Shown: positions 28,301 to 40,900 of the stretch, piece by piece
Position numbering within the stretch: the first letter of the stretch is position 1
How the letters are laid out: each line of letters begins with the position of its first letter
Assembly: GCA_027186245.1 (NCBI GenBank)
Contig: CP114481.1
Span: 568,001 to 632,000 of the forward strand
Reading direction: 5' to 3'
Length of the DNA stretch: 64,000 nucleotides
Source of the DNA: Coriaria nepalensis
Taxonomy: Eukaryota > Streptophyta > Magnoliopsida > Cucurbitales > Coriariaceae
Made by a program: the position numbers and the translations under genes
The notes under the pieces: model-generated
What the model was told of the DNA's origin: nothing
The model's database searches: none
What the model saw: only the letters and a program-made list of their open reading frames with translations

Positions 28301-29853
28301 TAAATATCATGCAGAATTTGTAAATGGTTCTCAAAATCATTACCCTCTGCTCAGCTGCTGATTTCTCATGTCGAACTTTCTCAAGCTCCCTTGAAAGAGA
28401 AGCTTGCAATGCCTCTGCAGAAAGCCTGCCTTCTTTTTCTCTATTATGACAATCTATTGCAACCTATTTGTCAGACCACAATCAAAAAAAAGGAAACTGA
28501 GAAGGCACAATGACCAAAAACTATGCAAAATTGTTATAGGAATGACTTATAAATCATACCAACTTTTCTGATCCTTCCTTTGCAAGTTTCTCTTCCAAAG
28601 AATCTATAGTTTTTTTCAACTCCGATACTGTGGTTGTGAACTCATCTATTCTATTTTTCATCTCCAACTCTGGGAAAAAGGAAGGAAAAAAAAAGGTCCA
28701 ACTTAAACCATTTCAAATATCATTGCCTTCTTAAGATGCTAGAATATCACTAACGAGAGAAATTTTTACCGATGCAATTATAGCTACTTTATGACGAGGA
28801 GTTGCTAAGACGTTCTTAAATACTGACATAACAAAAGACTAAGAATAAGAAAAATGTGACAGAACATACCAGTCTCTACGCATTTTTTCTCAACCGCTTC
28901 CAATGTATTTTGCAGTTTCTCCTGATCAAGAATGTGGCTTTCTTTTGCTGTTTGAAGATATTTGACGCAATTCTTAAGCCTATTATTATATTCGGTCAAT
29001 TGATCGACTTTCCCCTATAATTTAAGTTCCAAAGAAAACAATTAACAATTAGATAAAACGTAAACAGGTGTTGAGAACCAATTTCATATTTATGTACAAC
29101 TTAAAACCTTGACGTCAAATTTTTTGGTCTTCAACTTCTCGTTCAACAAAGCCTCAATGTCCTCTTTGGTGTACTCGGCTATGCCACATTCTGAACCCGC
29201 AGTGCTGACCTCCTCAACTGCAGCTTGGACGTCTTGCTTGTTATTCACCACGGATAATGCTCGTCTCGTACGGGTAAAACTGGTTGTTCCCACCATTCTT
29301 CCAGATCCAATCTTCCTACGCTTCTCCAAAGCAAATTCATTTACACTATCCTTTTTCTGGATAAATAAATGCAAAGCAAATTGAAAAATAAGAAAAAGGT
29401 AGGAAGAGTGACAGAGTTAAATGAACAACCTGATAAACGGCATTTCTCAATTATAATCACACAAAACAGTGTCTCAGATGCTAACAGATTGTTAAAACGT
29501 CACAAATTATAAATTTGTGTGATGACATTATTCCATTACTGTAGGAAACCCAATGAAACAGAGACGGCAACAAGTAAATCCAACATTATTCTCTCCTGTG
29601 AGCTCACTAAGCTCTCACATGGCACAAACAGATATTAATTCTAGTTCTTTAATTGATAAACCAAGTAACAGAACAAAATTTTGAAAGAAAACAAGAAAAT
29701 GCCGAATTTTTCTCCCCTCTTCTTCCTCTCTTCCGTCCTAATTTTGTTCCACCAGCCAGACAATAGAACGAAAATTCAAAAGGAAAAAAGAACTAAAAAA
29801 TATGTTACATTTAATGGACTCCGTGCAGTTCTATTCTGATTCCGAGAAGCCAT
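25342..29853 (-). CDS. ATK1-like: Minus-end-directed kinesin-14, ATK1/KATA-like
   Basis: Seventeen exons on - join in frame to 800 residues (ATK1 is 793). Exon limits: 29853-29809, 29356-29108, 29014-28870, 28669-28560, 28463-28344, 28207-28004, 27916-27707, 27630-27556, 27468-27322, 27242-27113, 26986-26874, 26648-26487, 26403-26183, 26105-26024, 25907-25803, 25718-25614, 25521-25342. The N-terminus [13 protein letters not shown] is the ATK1 type. A basic head is followed by a long coiled coil (about 90-430) and a C-terminal motor from [14 protein letters not shown] at 436. Motor sites are intact: P-loop GQTGAGKT 523-530, switch I NEQSSRSH 652-659, switch II DLAGSE 685-690. In the family this motor focuses spindle poles in mitosis and meiosis. 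E2F- and MSA-like motifs lie upstream. Confidence 0.93.
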
Positions 29854-30162
29854 CGAGCAAAAAAATCAAACGAATCAAACCGTCCTGGAGAGTTCGTCCT
29901 TGTGCAGGCACCTAATACTGCATCAGGATCGTATCAATTCCCATCGATTCAAACGAAAAATGATCAGAGATGAAGACGAAGAAGAAGAAGAATAAACTAT
30001 CCGTACTAGAAGTTTTAGGGTTTGATTTTCCACAGATCGGAGAGGGAGAAAGAGAATAGTGCGAGTGAGAAAAAATTTTGAAATTCAGAAATCCATTCTG
30101 GCGCTAATTCTGAGAAGTTTCGCAGATCGGGCAAAAAAGACGCAACTTTTGCAAATGGGCCG

Positions 30163-30187
30163 GGCGGGAAATTTCTACCCCAAACGG
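30163..30187. promoter_or_regulatory. E2F-like and MSA-like motifs upstream of kinesin
   Basis: On -, TTTCCCGCC (30171-30163) fits the plant E2F consensus TTTSSCGC. An AACGG core, the heart of the mitosis-specific activator element bound by three-repeat MYBs, lies at 30183-30187. Both are about 310-335 bp before the kinesin ATG. The fit to a mitotic motor is good, but function is inferred. Confidence 0.45.
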
Positions 30188-30199
30188 CCCAAATTCCCT

Positions 30200-30985
30200 T
30201 CCTGTTAGACCAAATATTTTGGCCCATCACCTTTATTTTCATAAGATATCCCGGTCCATAAGTTTGGTCATGATATTAATTAAATACCAAATAAGGATAG
30301 GAATTGACAAAAAAATTATTGAAATTTGAGGTTTGAGTAGTTGTTAGATGCACACATCACGTGCTCACCAAATTCTTTCGGACTCAAAAGCCCATAGGAT
30401 TATAAATAATTGGCTTCATTTTGGTTAAATTCTAGAAGTAATCTAGCTTAAATAGTGACATGCTTTGATCACAATTGTCCGGAAATTTTTTTTTTTTTTT
30501 TTTTTATGTAATTGAGAAACTGTGAGAGCGATAGATCATCAGATCAATCGAAGGTATTATTTCAAAAAGAACGTAATCAAGACGTTGTCTTTAAATACAC
30601 ACTTCAAAAATTAGCAAGAATTTCTATTTGTGGATCCTAACGAGAAGGGGCATATTTAGTTTGAGGGCAGCTGCCCACGAACTCAAATAATTTTTTTACA
30701 ATTTTTAGGAATAAAATTAAAAATTAAAAATATTTTAAGTAAAATTTATAATTTTAATATTTTGGACCCCACATTCTTAATTCTCATAGATGTGCTATTT
30801 TCTATCACAATTCCTCTATTAAGAATGTGCAAAGTCCGATTTGAATAGAATTAAATATGAAAAGATCCAATATTTTGAATCTATTCGATTTTATCCTAAT
30901 AGTATTTGGATCAAGTGATTTGGATTTGATACATGTTTTCTTCATGCTTTCATGACTAGAGAAAAGTGAAGAGATCAACTATGTA
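30200..30985. other. Intergenic between kinesin promoter and transposase remnant
   Basis: No gene is seen. A poly-T run of about 19-20 lies at 30487-30506. Near 30650-30690 a GGGGCATATTTAG and GGGCAGCTGCCC stretch may mark the end of the transposase element described next. The palindromic GGCAGCTGCC is notable but short. Confidence 0.4.
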
Positions 30986-32830
30986 TAAAAAGTAATCAAT
31001 CTAAACGATTCTTTTGTTGATCTCATTGTTTTTTCATGTTCAATATCTTTATCAAAATGTTTCTTCCTTTGAGCTACAAGTTTCTCTTGGAATGTTGGCT
31101 CTGCATTTATTTTTATTTTTATTTTCTTAGTTGAATTTAATGCAAATACATATTCATTATTCCTATAACTTTCTAAGAAACAAGTAAAATACTTCAATTT
31201 ATCTATAGCAACATCAATCTATATGTCATTAGATTGCAAGCTCTTGCTAACTTAATTCACCGTAAATAATACATTATACAAGATAGTCAAGCTTAACATA
31301 AATTCAAAATTTTCAATCTCATATGTTGCCAAGTATCGAGCCGCACTCTTTATTTTAAGATTTAGACTCAGCCAAGTTTTTTTTAAATATATATGATTTG
31401 TAGAGCTTGAAAATTTATGATTTTCCCAATGTGTTTGTAATCTATTCATTGAAATAGTTACATAATCTTTCAAAATTTCCTATCTTTTTGAAGATGAGGC
31501 AAATAAATTATATACATGTTGTATTTCTCCGAAAAAATATATAATTTTCTCATATGAATTGGTCATGTCACAAAAAACTAAGTTTAAACTATGGCAACCA
31601 CATGATGTAGAAAAGGCTCTTCAATTTTTATCCAAAAACCTTTTTTGAACTCCATATTTTTTCCCTTTGATATTAGATTCATTATCATATTCTTGTCTTC
31701 TTATATCATTAATGTTGAGCTTATATTTATTAACTGTGCTTACAAGCTCATCAAAAAGATCTTTTCCAAAAGTGTCATCTACGTTTAAGAATTCAACAAA
31801 ATGTTCTGACTCGAATTGGATTTACAAAAATACCCACAAATCTCAAGATATAAGTAATTTGTTCTTAATAATTAACATTAGAAATACAATTTAATATAAC
31901 AGAAAAATATATCATTTTTTTTATTTTTTTAATTATTATGCTTGTAACGTCACTTGCCAACAACTCAATTAATTCATTTTGAATATTATGTCCTAAATAA
32001 TGATTTTGCATTACGGGATCAAACTCATCTATCATTTTCATTATACTTAAAAAGTTTCTATTATTTTCTTCATAAATCTTTTCATTATTTCTACAAAAAC
32101 ATAGATTGTTCATAGCTAAATTTTAACCACAACAATTATTTTGACTAAAACTTACTTGCTCTTTTCCTTTATTAACTTTTTCTTGAAATTTTTGGTCAGT
32201 TATTTTATTTTTAGACAACCTCATTTCTAACTATATCCACCTAGTCATATTAAGAATGTGATCATTACTTATTTCATGATTCTTAAGTTTTTTACTAAGA
32301 TTTTTCCAATCCTTAGTCTCCTCATTAGCCAAATGTGTTTTTGAACCAAATAATTTACAACGAAAGCAGTACATTTTATCCAAATCTTTTGAGTGCACAC
32401 GCCATTTCCGATTATATGTTTCTCCATTTGATAATTTTGTAATATAATGCATACAAAAATGCCTATTATTTTCATATTTGAAAAATCTATATCATCCTCT
32501 CTAATTGGACCATTTTCTACAAATAAATTTCTAAAGTTAATATCACAATCATTCTAATTTCCTAGGTCATAGATATTAATATTTTGAATATTTAAAACTT
32601 TTTCATAAATTTATGATTAAAATTATGTATGAATATTTTCTTCCAATTTTCTCATATTTTTACCCACATTGACAGGTTACTCCATGAAAAATTTATTTTC
32701 TAATTGATCTGATAAAATATTTTTTAGAAAAAAATTACTAAAGGTTCTTTTTTAGATTGAACTAATTTTTCTATTATTTTTTCTTTGTGCATTCTTCATA
32801 ATTAAGTTCATATTTTTTTAGTTAATATTA
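30985..32830 (-). mobile_element. TTF-type zinc-finger hAT-like transposase (decayed)
   Basis: Read on -, the TTF zinc finger comes first at about 32475-32230, with MYCFRCKLFG and WKNLSKKLKNHE. Next is a DUF4371-like region at 32110-31865 (NNEKIYEEN, EFDPVMQNHYLG, NELIELLAS). The core region at 31800-31480 has SCGCHSLNLV after several stops. The C-terminal part at 31470-30985 has ATYEIENFEFML and QRKKHFD. This order matches plant ZMYM1-like/TTF-domain hAT proteins. At least six stops or frameshifts make it dead. Confidence 0.8.
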
Positions 32831-33550
32831 TAATTTTTAAATTATAATACAAACAAATAAAATATGAAAAATAAATTAAACTAAGATTAAAAATTAGAAT
32901 TTAGAATTTAATAAAAAAACAATATGAAAAGATTTATAAAGCCTTAAGCTAATAGTTGATTATCAACGAACTCACGGAATCTTAATAATTAAAAAATAAT
33001 TTTAATAAAAGAGTGGTATAAAGAAATTAAAAATAAGATAAAATAAATATAAAAAAAATAATTGAATAATGAAATTTATAGATATATATATATAGAAAGT
33101 ATAATGATTACGTTGATATATATATATATAATAATTATTATCCCGTATATTTATATATATTACTATATAGACAGTAATAATTATATATATTATACTATAT
33201 AAATATTTTTGGGGCCCTAATCAACCGCCTTTCTTATCTAGAGAGAGGGCCAGCTCTTCTTGCACGTGCTCACCTTCTTCATATTTTTCATCTGAATATA
33301 TTAGATTTTAATAAACAACAAATTTCTCCAGAGTTGCGAAAACCATTCATCCAAATTAATTAATTTATATTTAGATTTTAACGTAAAACTGATATAATTA
33401 GGTGAGCACAAGATGGCTCCTCTACCCAAACTTTTAGAGGAAATTTAATCATAGCGATCGAAACGCTCGTCTATTTAAAAAGTTTTTCCGTTCTCTATTT
33501 GCAGTAAGTTTGCTTTCTTTTTTTGAATTTTGAAACGGACGTTTAGAGAT
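32831..33550. other. AT-rich spacer, microsatellites and ANR promoter
   Basis: Contains (TA)n runs around 33080-33130 and 33150-33200, then a GGGGCCCTAATCAA stretch near 33212 that may be the other end of the hAT element. The last 250 bp should hold the promoter and 5' UTR of the ANR gene. CACGTG lies near 33263-33268. No gene is supported. Confidence 0.4.
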
Positions 33551-35504
33551 ATGAAGAAAAGTCGTGCCTGTGTGATCGGCGGATCCGGGTTTGTGGCTTC
33601 TTTGTTGATCAAGATTTTGTTAGAGAAAGGTTATGGCGTTCGAACCACAGTTAGAGACTTGGGTATTCTTCTCATCTCTGCTCACGAATCATTAGTTAAT
33701 TTTATACATATATATTGTCGATCTTCGTTTTTTTTTTTCCCGCGTAAGAAATTTTTTTCTGGCTCTGCCTCTGCTGTGCTTGTGTTCGTGATAATAGGGA
33801 ATCAGAAAAAGATCTCCCACCTGATATCATTACAAGCTATGGGGGACCTGAGCATTTTAGAAGCAGATCTTACCAAAGAGGGAAGCTTTGATGCCCCAGT
33901 TGCAGGCTGTGACCTTGTCTTCCACGTAGCCACTCCTGTAAACTTTGCTTCCCAAGATCCAGAGGTAAACCAAAAGCTACATTATTACTTTTAGGACAAA
34001 TAATACTTTACCCCCCAAAACTATCACTCTATTAGACTTGACCCCCCTAAACTCATATCTTAGAAATATCCCCTGAACTAGCAGTCTATCACCATATTTT
34101 ACTTCATTTCCATAAATTATCACGTATTACAATGATCTCGCATAAATTATTATCTTATTATATTACTCCCCTTGAACTATCACTTACTAGATTTTGCTCC
34201 CCTAAAATGCAAAATTAGTTATGTCTAATATGATGATAGTTTAGGAGATATTTTTAAAATATAGCAGTTCAGGAGACTAAGTCTAATACAATGCTAGTTT
34301 AAGGGGATATTTCCATGATATGATAGTTTAAAGGAGTAAAGTCTAATATAATGGTAGTTTAAAGAATTATTTATAAGATGCGGTAGTTAAGGGGCGCTAA
34401 GTCTAATAAGATAAAAGTTTAGAGGAGTAAAGTATTATTCACCCTTACTTTTGTATATTATATATTATATTTTCATTTAGTTTTCACCCTTTTTTTTTTT
34501 CGGGTTGTAGAATGATATGATAAAGCCAGCTATACATGGTGTTCTCAATGTTTTGAAAGCATGTAAAAATGCTAGAACTGTGAAACGCGTCGTATTGACA
34601 TCATCAGCAGCTGCAGTTTCGATCAATAAGCTTAATGACCCAGATTTAGTGGTTGATGAAGAAAATTGGAGTGACGTAGAATTCTTGACAACTGAGAAGC
34701 CTCCTACTTGGGTAAACCAAACTCACTGTTCATCAACTCTATCAACTGAGAAGGCTTTATCCTTAAAATTTTCATGGTAATATATTTTTAACAGGGTTAT
34801 CCAGTTTCTAAGACACTTGCCGAGAAGGCTGCTTGGGAATTTGCTAAGGAGAATGACATTGATCTCATCACTGTGGTCCCTAGTCTAATGGCTGGCCCCT
34901 CGCTCACCATAGACATACCAAGTAGTGTTAGTCTAGCCATGTCTTTGATTACAGGTTTGTATTTAATTGTATATCTGAAATATACCTGACAAACATTTTA
35001 AGATTACTGATAGTTTAACATATTTATTGTTTCTTGTCTAATTTTTGAGTAGGAAATGAATTCCTCCTAAATGCTTTGAAAGGTATGCAAATGTTGTCGG
35101 GTTCGATTTCGATTACACATGTTGAGGATGTTTGTCGGGCTCACGTATTTCTGGCCGAGAAGGAATCGGCCTCCGGTCGGTACATTTGTTGTGGTTTCAA
35201 CACAAGTGTTCGCGAACTGGCTCATTTTCTCAACAAACGCTATCCCCATTACAATATCTCTACCGAGTAAGTACTTATAAATTAGTCCTGTCTTTTGGTG
35301 TTATTACATGGACACCTAACAATCTGCAACTGCAGGTTTGGAGACTTCCCTTCAAAAGCCAAGTTAACAATCTCTTCGGACAAGCTGATCAAGGAGGGGT
35401 TCAATTTCAAATATGGGCTGGAAGAAACTTATGACCAATGTGTCGAGTACTTCATTGCTAGTGGAGTTCTACAACTCTCCACCAAAATGTTTCATGGTAG
35501 CTAA
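33551..35504 (+). CDS. ANR: Anthocyanidin reductase
   Basis: Exons 33551-33662, 33798-33964, 34511-34711, 34795-34954, 35053-35266 and 35336-35504 join to 340 residues; grape ANR is 338. The protein is an extended short-chain dehydrogenase with the Rossmann motif GGSGFVAS at 10-17, catalytic Ser around 124-125, and YPVSK with Tyr162 and Lys166. Other ANR stretches are TTVRD, HVATPV, NDMIKPA, LITGNEFL and ASGRYICC. ANR reduces cyanidin-type anthocyanidins with NADPH to 2,3-cis-flavan-3-ols such as epicatechin, the building units of proanthocyanidins, in the cytosol. The start is the ATG at 33551; an upstream in-frame TTG is not needed. The C-terminus (KMFHGS) differs from other ANRs. Intron 2 (546 bp) contains a fold-back element. 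Confidence 0.93.
33996..34440. repeat. Fold-back (MITE-like) element in ANR intron 2
   Basis: The left end (AATAATACTTTACCCCC, then TATTAGACTTG) is roughly the reverse complement of the right end (AAGTCTAATAAG through GTAAAGTATTATT), giving terminal inverted repeats of about 40 bp. The inside contains further diverged copies of a GTCTAATA-ATGGTAGTTTAAGG-type unit. Sequence of the same type occurs at 45380-45475. Confidence 0.6.
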
Positions 35505-37955
35505 TAAGATCACTCTAGTTTCTGGTGTGTGATTGATTATGTTAATGTACCTAATTAATTCAAGGGTCTAGCTTGCTCTTTCTACTTTCCAAGTATGTTC
35601 ACATTGTCCTAATTTAAGTAAGGTCAATGTGATAGCTACACTTAAAATAATGAAGAGTATTTTACAATGGTGGTTATGTTTTTATTTTGAGGATCAAAAT
35701 GGAATATTTTAAAATTTTAAGGATAAAATTGAATGATTTAAATAATGAGGAACGAAAATGATAATTTAGCCTTTATTATTTGGGCAAAATACAATTTAGT
35801 ACACTCAAAATTTTTTTGAAAGTAAGATTTACATGCAAAAAAATTGTCAAAGTACATATTACACCTAATTTCGTCATTTCCTTCATAAATTGAACCCAAA
35901 TTAAATATATTTCTTTTATTTAAAACCCTAAAATTTTATTTTTTTTATATTTTTAACTTATTTCATTATCTTAAATCAATCATTTTATCATCCTTTCAAC
36001 TAATCATTATTATCAAAAATAATATAAAATTTTAAAATTAACAAACTATAATTTAATATTCATTTTTATATTTTTATTATTTTTCATTTCTGATGCATAA
36101 AATCTCATCTACGCTCTGATGGAGAAGGATGCATACGAGCAAGAGTGATACAATGTTGATTGGCACGACTTGTCATCAGCAAGAGAAGGTATATGTCGGC
36201 AAGGAGGACTTCACAGAAGCCAGCCTAATTCAAAGATTATGTAAGATTGAAGCCCATAAATCATTCAAGTCCAAGAAGTCAACGCCCAATTGGATAAGAC
36301 TTCGTCTTCAAGTTGGTGTAATATTGGAATACATGTAAAATGAACAAGTTAAGAAATTGCATTAGGGAAGTTGTTGATCACTTGTAACTGAGAATATAAG
36401 CTCAATTGTAAAGATAAGGAAGCTAATGAAGAATTTAGAAGTTTCTATCTCTATCTAGTTTCTCTTTCTTAACCCATATTCTTGGAGTGAGGATTAGACT
36501 CGAAAATAATTCCAATAGAATGGCAGTGGTGAAAAGTTTTGTAAATTATACTCTTATTGTTTTGTAATCTACATGGTTTTGCATAAATTTCCTCAATTGA
36601 ATCGTACTATTAAACCTTAAACGTTTTCATTCAAACATTTTAGATTAGTGAAAAGTAAAGGGTAAAATGGAATTAATACCCTAAAACTTTGGAAAATTAG
36701 GATTTATGTCTCAAACTTTACATAATGTATTAATTCGTCGAAATAAACGAAATAATATTTACTCAAATACATTTCCTATTAGTAAAATATCGAGTCACAT
36801 ACTTAAAAGTAAAACAATTTATAATTCTAAATTTAAATTAACTCTCACTTAAAAATTGTTTCCCATTTTATATCTCACGTGGAAAATCAGATTAGATTCA
36901 AATTATAATCGACTCCAATATTTTATGTTATTTTCAGTATAATTCTTATATTTATATTATTGATTTGATTGATGAGAATTACAGCTTAATTTTAAATTAT
37001 TATGTGTTTTTTTTTTCAATTTCAATATTCTTTCAAATTTTTTTTTTTAAATGAGCATTCTAATTCTATAAGGGATTAATTTGGAAAACAAAATAAGGAT
37101 ATGCAAGAACAAAAATTGAGAGAGACATGTAGAAAAATTTGCATTGATTTGCATTGAGAGAGACATGTAGAAATTATTTCTACATGTCTGATGTCTCTCT
37201 CAAATATTGGAAGACATATACAAATTTGCATTGATTTCTACTGAATTATGACATTTATATTTTGACCCCCTGGATTAGAATTAATTATATTTCTTTCCTA
37301 ACAAACTTTTCCTTTCTGTATTTTCTTGCATATGTGAACCGCCGCCTCCATCTTTTCCGGACTGCGACCTTCATTGGTGTCGCTACCCATGGGATGAAGA
37401 TATTTCCTACGAAAAACCCCCAGTTAAAATGACCTAATCGGTTTATTGAAGACACCATATTATTGTAGTCGTATTAGTTTGAGTGTTAAGATAAGACTAA
37501 TTACATAAAGTAGACGAGGAGTTAAATAAATGAGAAATGTGTTACCAGATGAAGAATTAACCACGTTTTTCGTGAGTTAATCACGTTTTAGTTAGGCTAG
37601 ATTATTTAGCAACATCAGTGGCAGATAAAAACCAATTTCCTTTTGTTAACTCATTTGCTTCTTGTCCTAAGTAATTGAAAGCTTAGTATGAATAATTGAA
37701 AGCTTAATTATGTCTTATTAATATAATAAAATTTTAATAAATTAATACGGATAATATAAAAAAAATATATTAATTTAATAAAATATTAAATTATCAAACA
37801 AATTTAATATATTATTTTTTAATTTATATTAAAAAATTATTATTTAAACAAGATTATCAAAATTCTACCTCATATCCATTATATTGTAAGAAAAAAAAAA
37901 GTAAAGGCTTTCTGCCTCTATCTCTTCGGAGTTCTAAGGCTTTCTCAAAGGCCAT
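35505..37955. other. Intergenic, AT-rich, no gene
   Basis: About 2.4 kb with only short open frames. 36130-36600 has a style typical of retroelement UTR/LTR sequence, without proof. A strong palindrome lies at 37118-37202 (separate entry). AT-rich blocks dominate 35700-36100 and 37690-37860. Confidence 0.45.
37118..37202. repeat. Palindrome / hairpin
   Basis: ACATGTAGAAAT is followed after one base by its exact reverse complement ATTTCTACATGT. GAGAGAG and CTCTCTC extend the arms outward with a short bulge. The left arm also occurs as a direct duplicate starting about 38 bp earlier. Confidence 0.8.
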
Positions 37956-37956
37956 A

Positions 37957-40900
37957 ACTTTTTTTTTTTAATAAATAAATGTTATTGATCACTATACTTT
38001 CGGGGCATAGTCATCAGCAAAGCGAAGGGCTTAGTAAAAAATAATTATATATATATATATATATATATATAATACATAATACATAATAAAAGTTGATAGA
38101 TTTCAACTTTATAAGTACCAACACCATATGGAACAAATAGAGAAAGTCAGTCTCAATAGCAATTTCATGAAGATTTTTATCTTGATAGATTTCAAGCACT
38201 TAAGTAAAGTGAGAGTTTCGGCTCCATACTAGTCATGAAGCCCCATCAAATTGCAAAAGATTGAACAAAATTTCCCTAAAAATAATGCCATTGCTTGAAA
38301 TACCAGAGTTGCCTTTACCAGATCCATCAATATTAATTTCAAGCATACAAGGAGAAGGATAAACCTATATATGTTTCTGGCAAATGCGAGTAAGATAAAA
38401 TGTTGGAAATTTAAGATCTGAAGAGCAAATCTTTCTTGAAGAGTAATAATATGCAAAATTAACCCGTTCATAACAGCGTAAAAGTCAGCGGCTAGCTAAG
38501 GCACCCGAATAACTTAGATCATGAATTATAAAGCGTGAATACCGATGTTGTGGCACCTAAGAGGGCCTCAACCTCAATACATATTGACCTTAGGGTCAGC
38601 ACAAGACCACAACACTTGTAGTAGCACTCCGTGGGATGAATATGTGCATTCAAGTCTTATCGATAATTATCACGAAAAGGGCTGAGAAAAACTGCATTTC
38701 ATCACTCGAGCGTTTTATAAAAATTTAAATTTTTATCTTAAAATTAATTGATTATGAAATGAGTTGATTTATTTTTTTTATATATTAATTTTCTAAATAT
38801 TTCTTTTTAAATGTGATATATAATATTTTTAATACACATCCTCACATGTAACGTTATTTTGAGTTTACACACGGATATTTTTTACGTGAGTGACGCGAAC
38901 ATATATGGGTGTTAGTTCAATTATATGTTGGACCTAACTTTAATATCATATAAAAATTTAAATTTTTATCTCAAAATTAATTAATTTAATTTTATAAATA
39001 TTTCCTTTCAAATATATAATATAATATTCTTAACATGTTTACTCATAATATATAATAATATTATTATTCGAAAAAGCCTTACGATTACAACTCAAAAAAA
39101 TATAATTCCATTATCAAATTTTGATAAGACAATATCTTACTTTCGTACATTTTAGCACACCTAACTTTTCAAATCATCCAAAGAATAATAAGAGGAATAC
39201 TATTGAAAATAGGAGCAATCTTTAATTATGAGGCTCGAGGGAAACGAAAATAAAGAAGTTAGAAAAAGGAAACTGAGTGTTTAAAATCATTTCCAATCAT
39301 ACTACTTCCCTTTAAGATTATTATATGTTATATCGGAAAAGAATTTTTAAGAAATTATTATACAATAAAAATATGTAAATTTTTTTCATTGTCAATTAGT
39401 TTTGAGATAAAAGTTTATATTTTTATATAGTATTAAAGTTAAGTTTAATACGTAATTGAATTAACCGGTACATATGTTTCATATCACCCATATAAAAAAA
39501 AATTAACGTATAAATTCAAAATAACGCCACATATAAAAGAACATATTGAGACTATTATATTCAACATATAAAAAAAAACTTTTGAGAAATTAATATATAA
39601 AGATGAATTAACTCTTTTTATTGTCAGTTAATTTTGAAAGGGAAATCCAAATTTCTTTCTATATTCAATGCAGCCAAAGATTTGCCATCAAGAAATAATT
39701 GTTGCTCATTTTCTTCATTCTCATAACATAAAACATAGCTAGAGACAAGAGAAACTCCTCTTTTTTTTCTTTTTAATATTGTTATCAAGAAGAGGATGTG
39801 TCTAATAAGCTTCCAAAGAAAAATTGAAATTTTTAGCTGGAATATTTTTTAACCAAGAAGCGTTAAAATGGGAATTAGTAGGCTTCTTGCCCCTAACAAC
39901 ATTTCAGGCCGAAGCTAAAGAGAAATTTCCCCCAGAATATGAATTCCACAAAGGAATGTCTCGTTGAGTATATATTTAAGTTGCATGATTTTACTGCATT
40001 TGACCCGGAGAATAGAAAGATTTTATCAAGTTAAAAATTCCAGCTGCCATTAGATCATAAATCAGTAACTTTTAGATTGCTAGCTAAACGGTTCGGCTTT
40101 TGAAGATCAATAGATGGATTCTACTAGTTTGTCTAATTATTAATGTCTTTCCCATCACCGAGCTTCCATCTAATGTGAGTACAAGCAACAGACCTAGAAG
40201 CAAAAAGTCTTCTAAATGGATTTGTACCCCTTATAGTATTGACTTGGTCATTTATAAGCTTTTTAAACTTAACCTGCAGAAAAGAAGACAAAATAGATGA
40301 GTGAGTTTTTAAATGTTCCTTAATTTCCTAATGCCGAACCTTAACTTCTTCCTAAACTAATTTTGTCTCAATTACACCAATGTAAATTTTTAGTAACATC
40401 AGAAATACCCATAAAAAGTTAGATAAAATTTGCTTAATTTTTTCAAAAATGCATCTTGGAGGCGAGAGGCAAGCTAGAATGTGCATAAGGGTAACTTTGA
40501 AGAACATGCTTTTTAAAAATCATAAAGTCACCCTTAGATAAGAACCTATGTTGTCACCGTTCCACTCTCATCAAAATATTTTTGATAATTCATTAGAAAT
40601 AGTTGCCTTTAATCTACAATAATTATTGGCCAAAAAAAAATCTCCAATTATAAATCGGACACCCTTGATAAGTGATAGGAAGGGTCTTATGCTAAAAGTG
40701 AGTGGTTTTACTGATCAACATTCTTCTTGTACTAGAAACACTCTCATATGTATCAAGTAATTTCATGAGTTTAGAAAGTAAACTTTTCGAACCATATGTA
40801 AAATATAAAAATATCATCTGCATAAGTCAAATAGGAAGCCAAAGGACAACCTGTAGGAGTACAAAAATTAAGATGTCTACTCAAGAGTTCTGCTGTAAGG

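Noticed and set aside
33530..33550. Upstream start for ANR giving seven extra residues
   Set aside because: The codon at 33530 is TTG; the first ATG in frame is 33551 and gives the usual ANR N-terminus.
36129..36338. 69-codon frame on + in the ANR-LINE spacer
   Set aside because: No family match recognised; surroundings look like retroelement UTR. Not supported as a gene.
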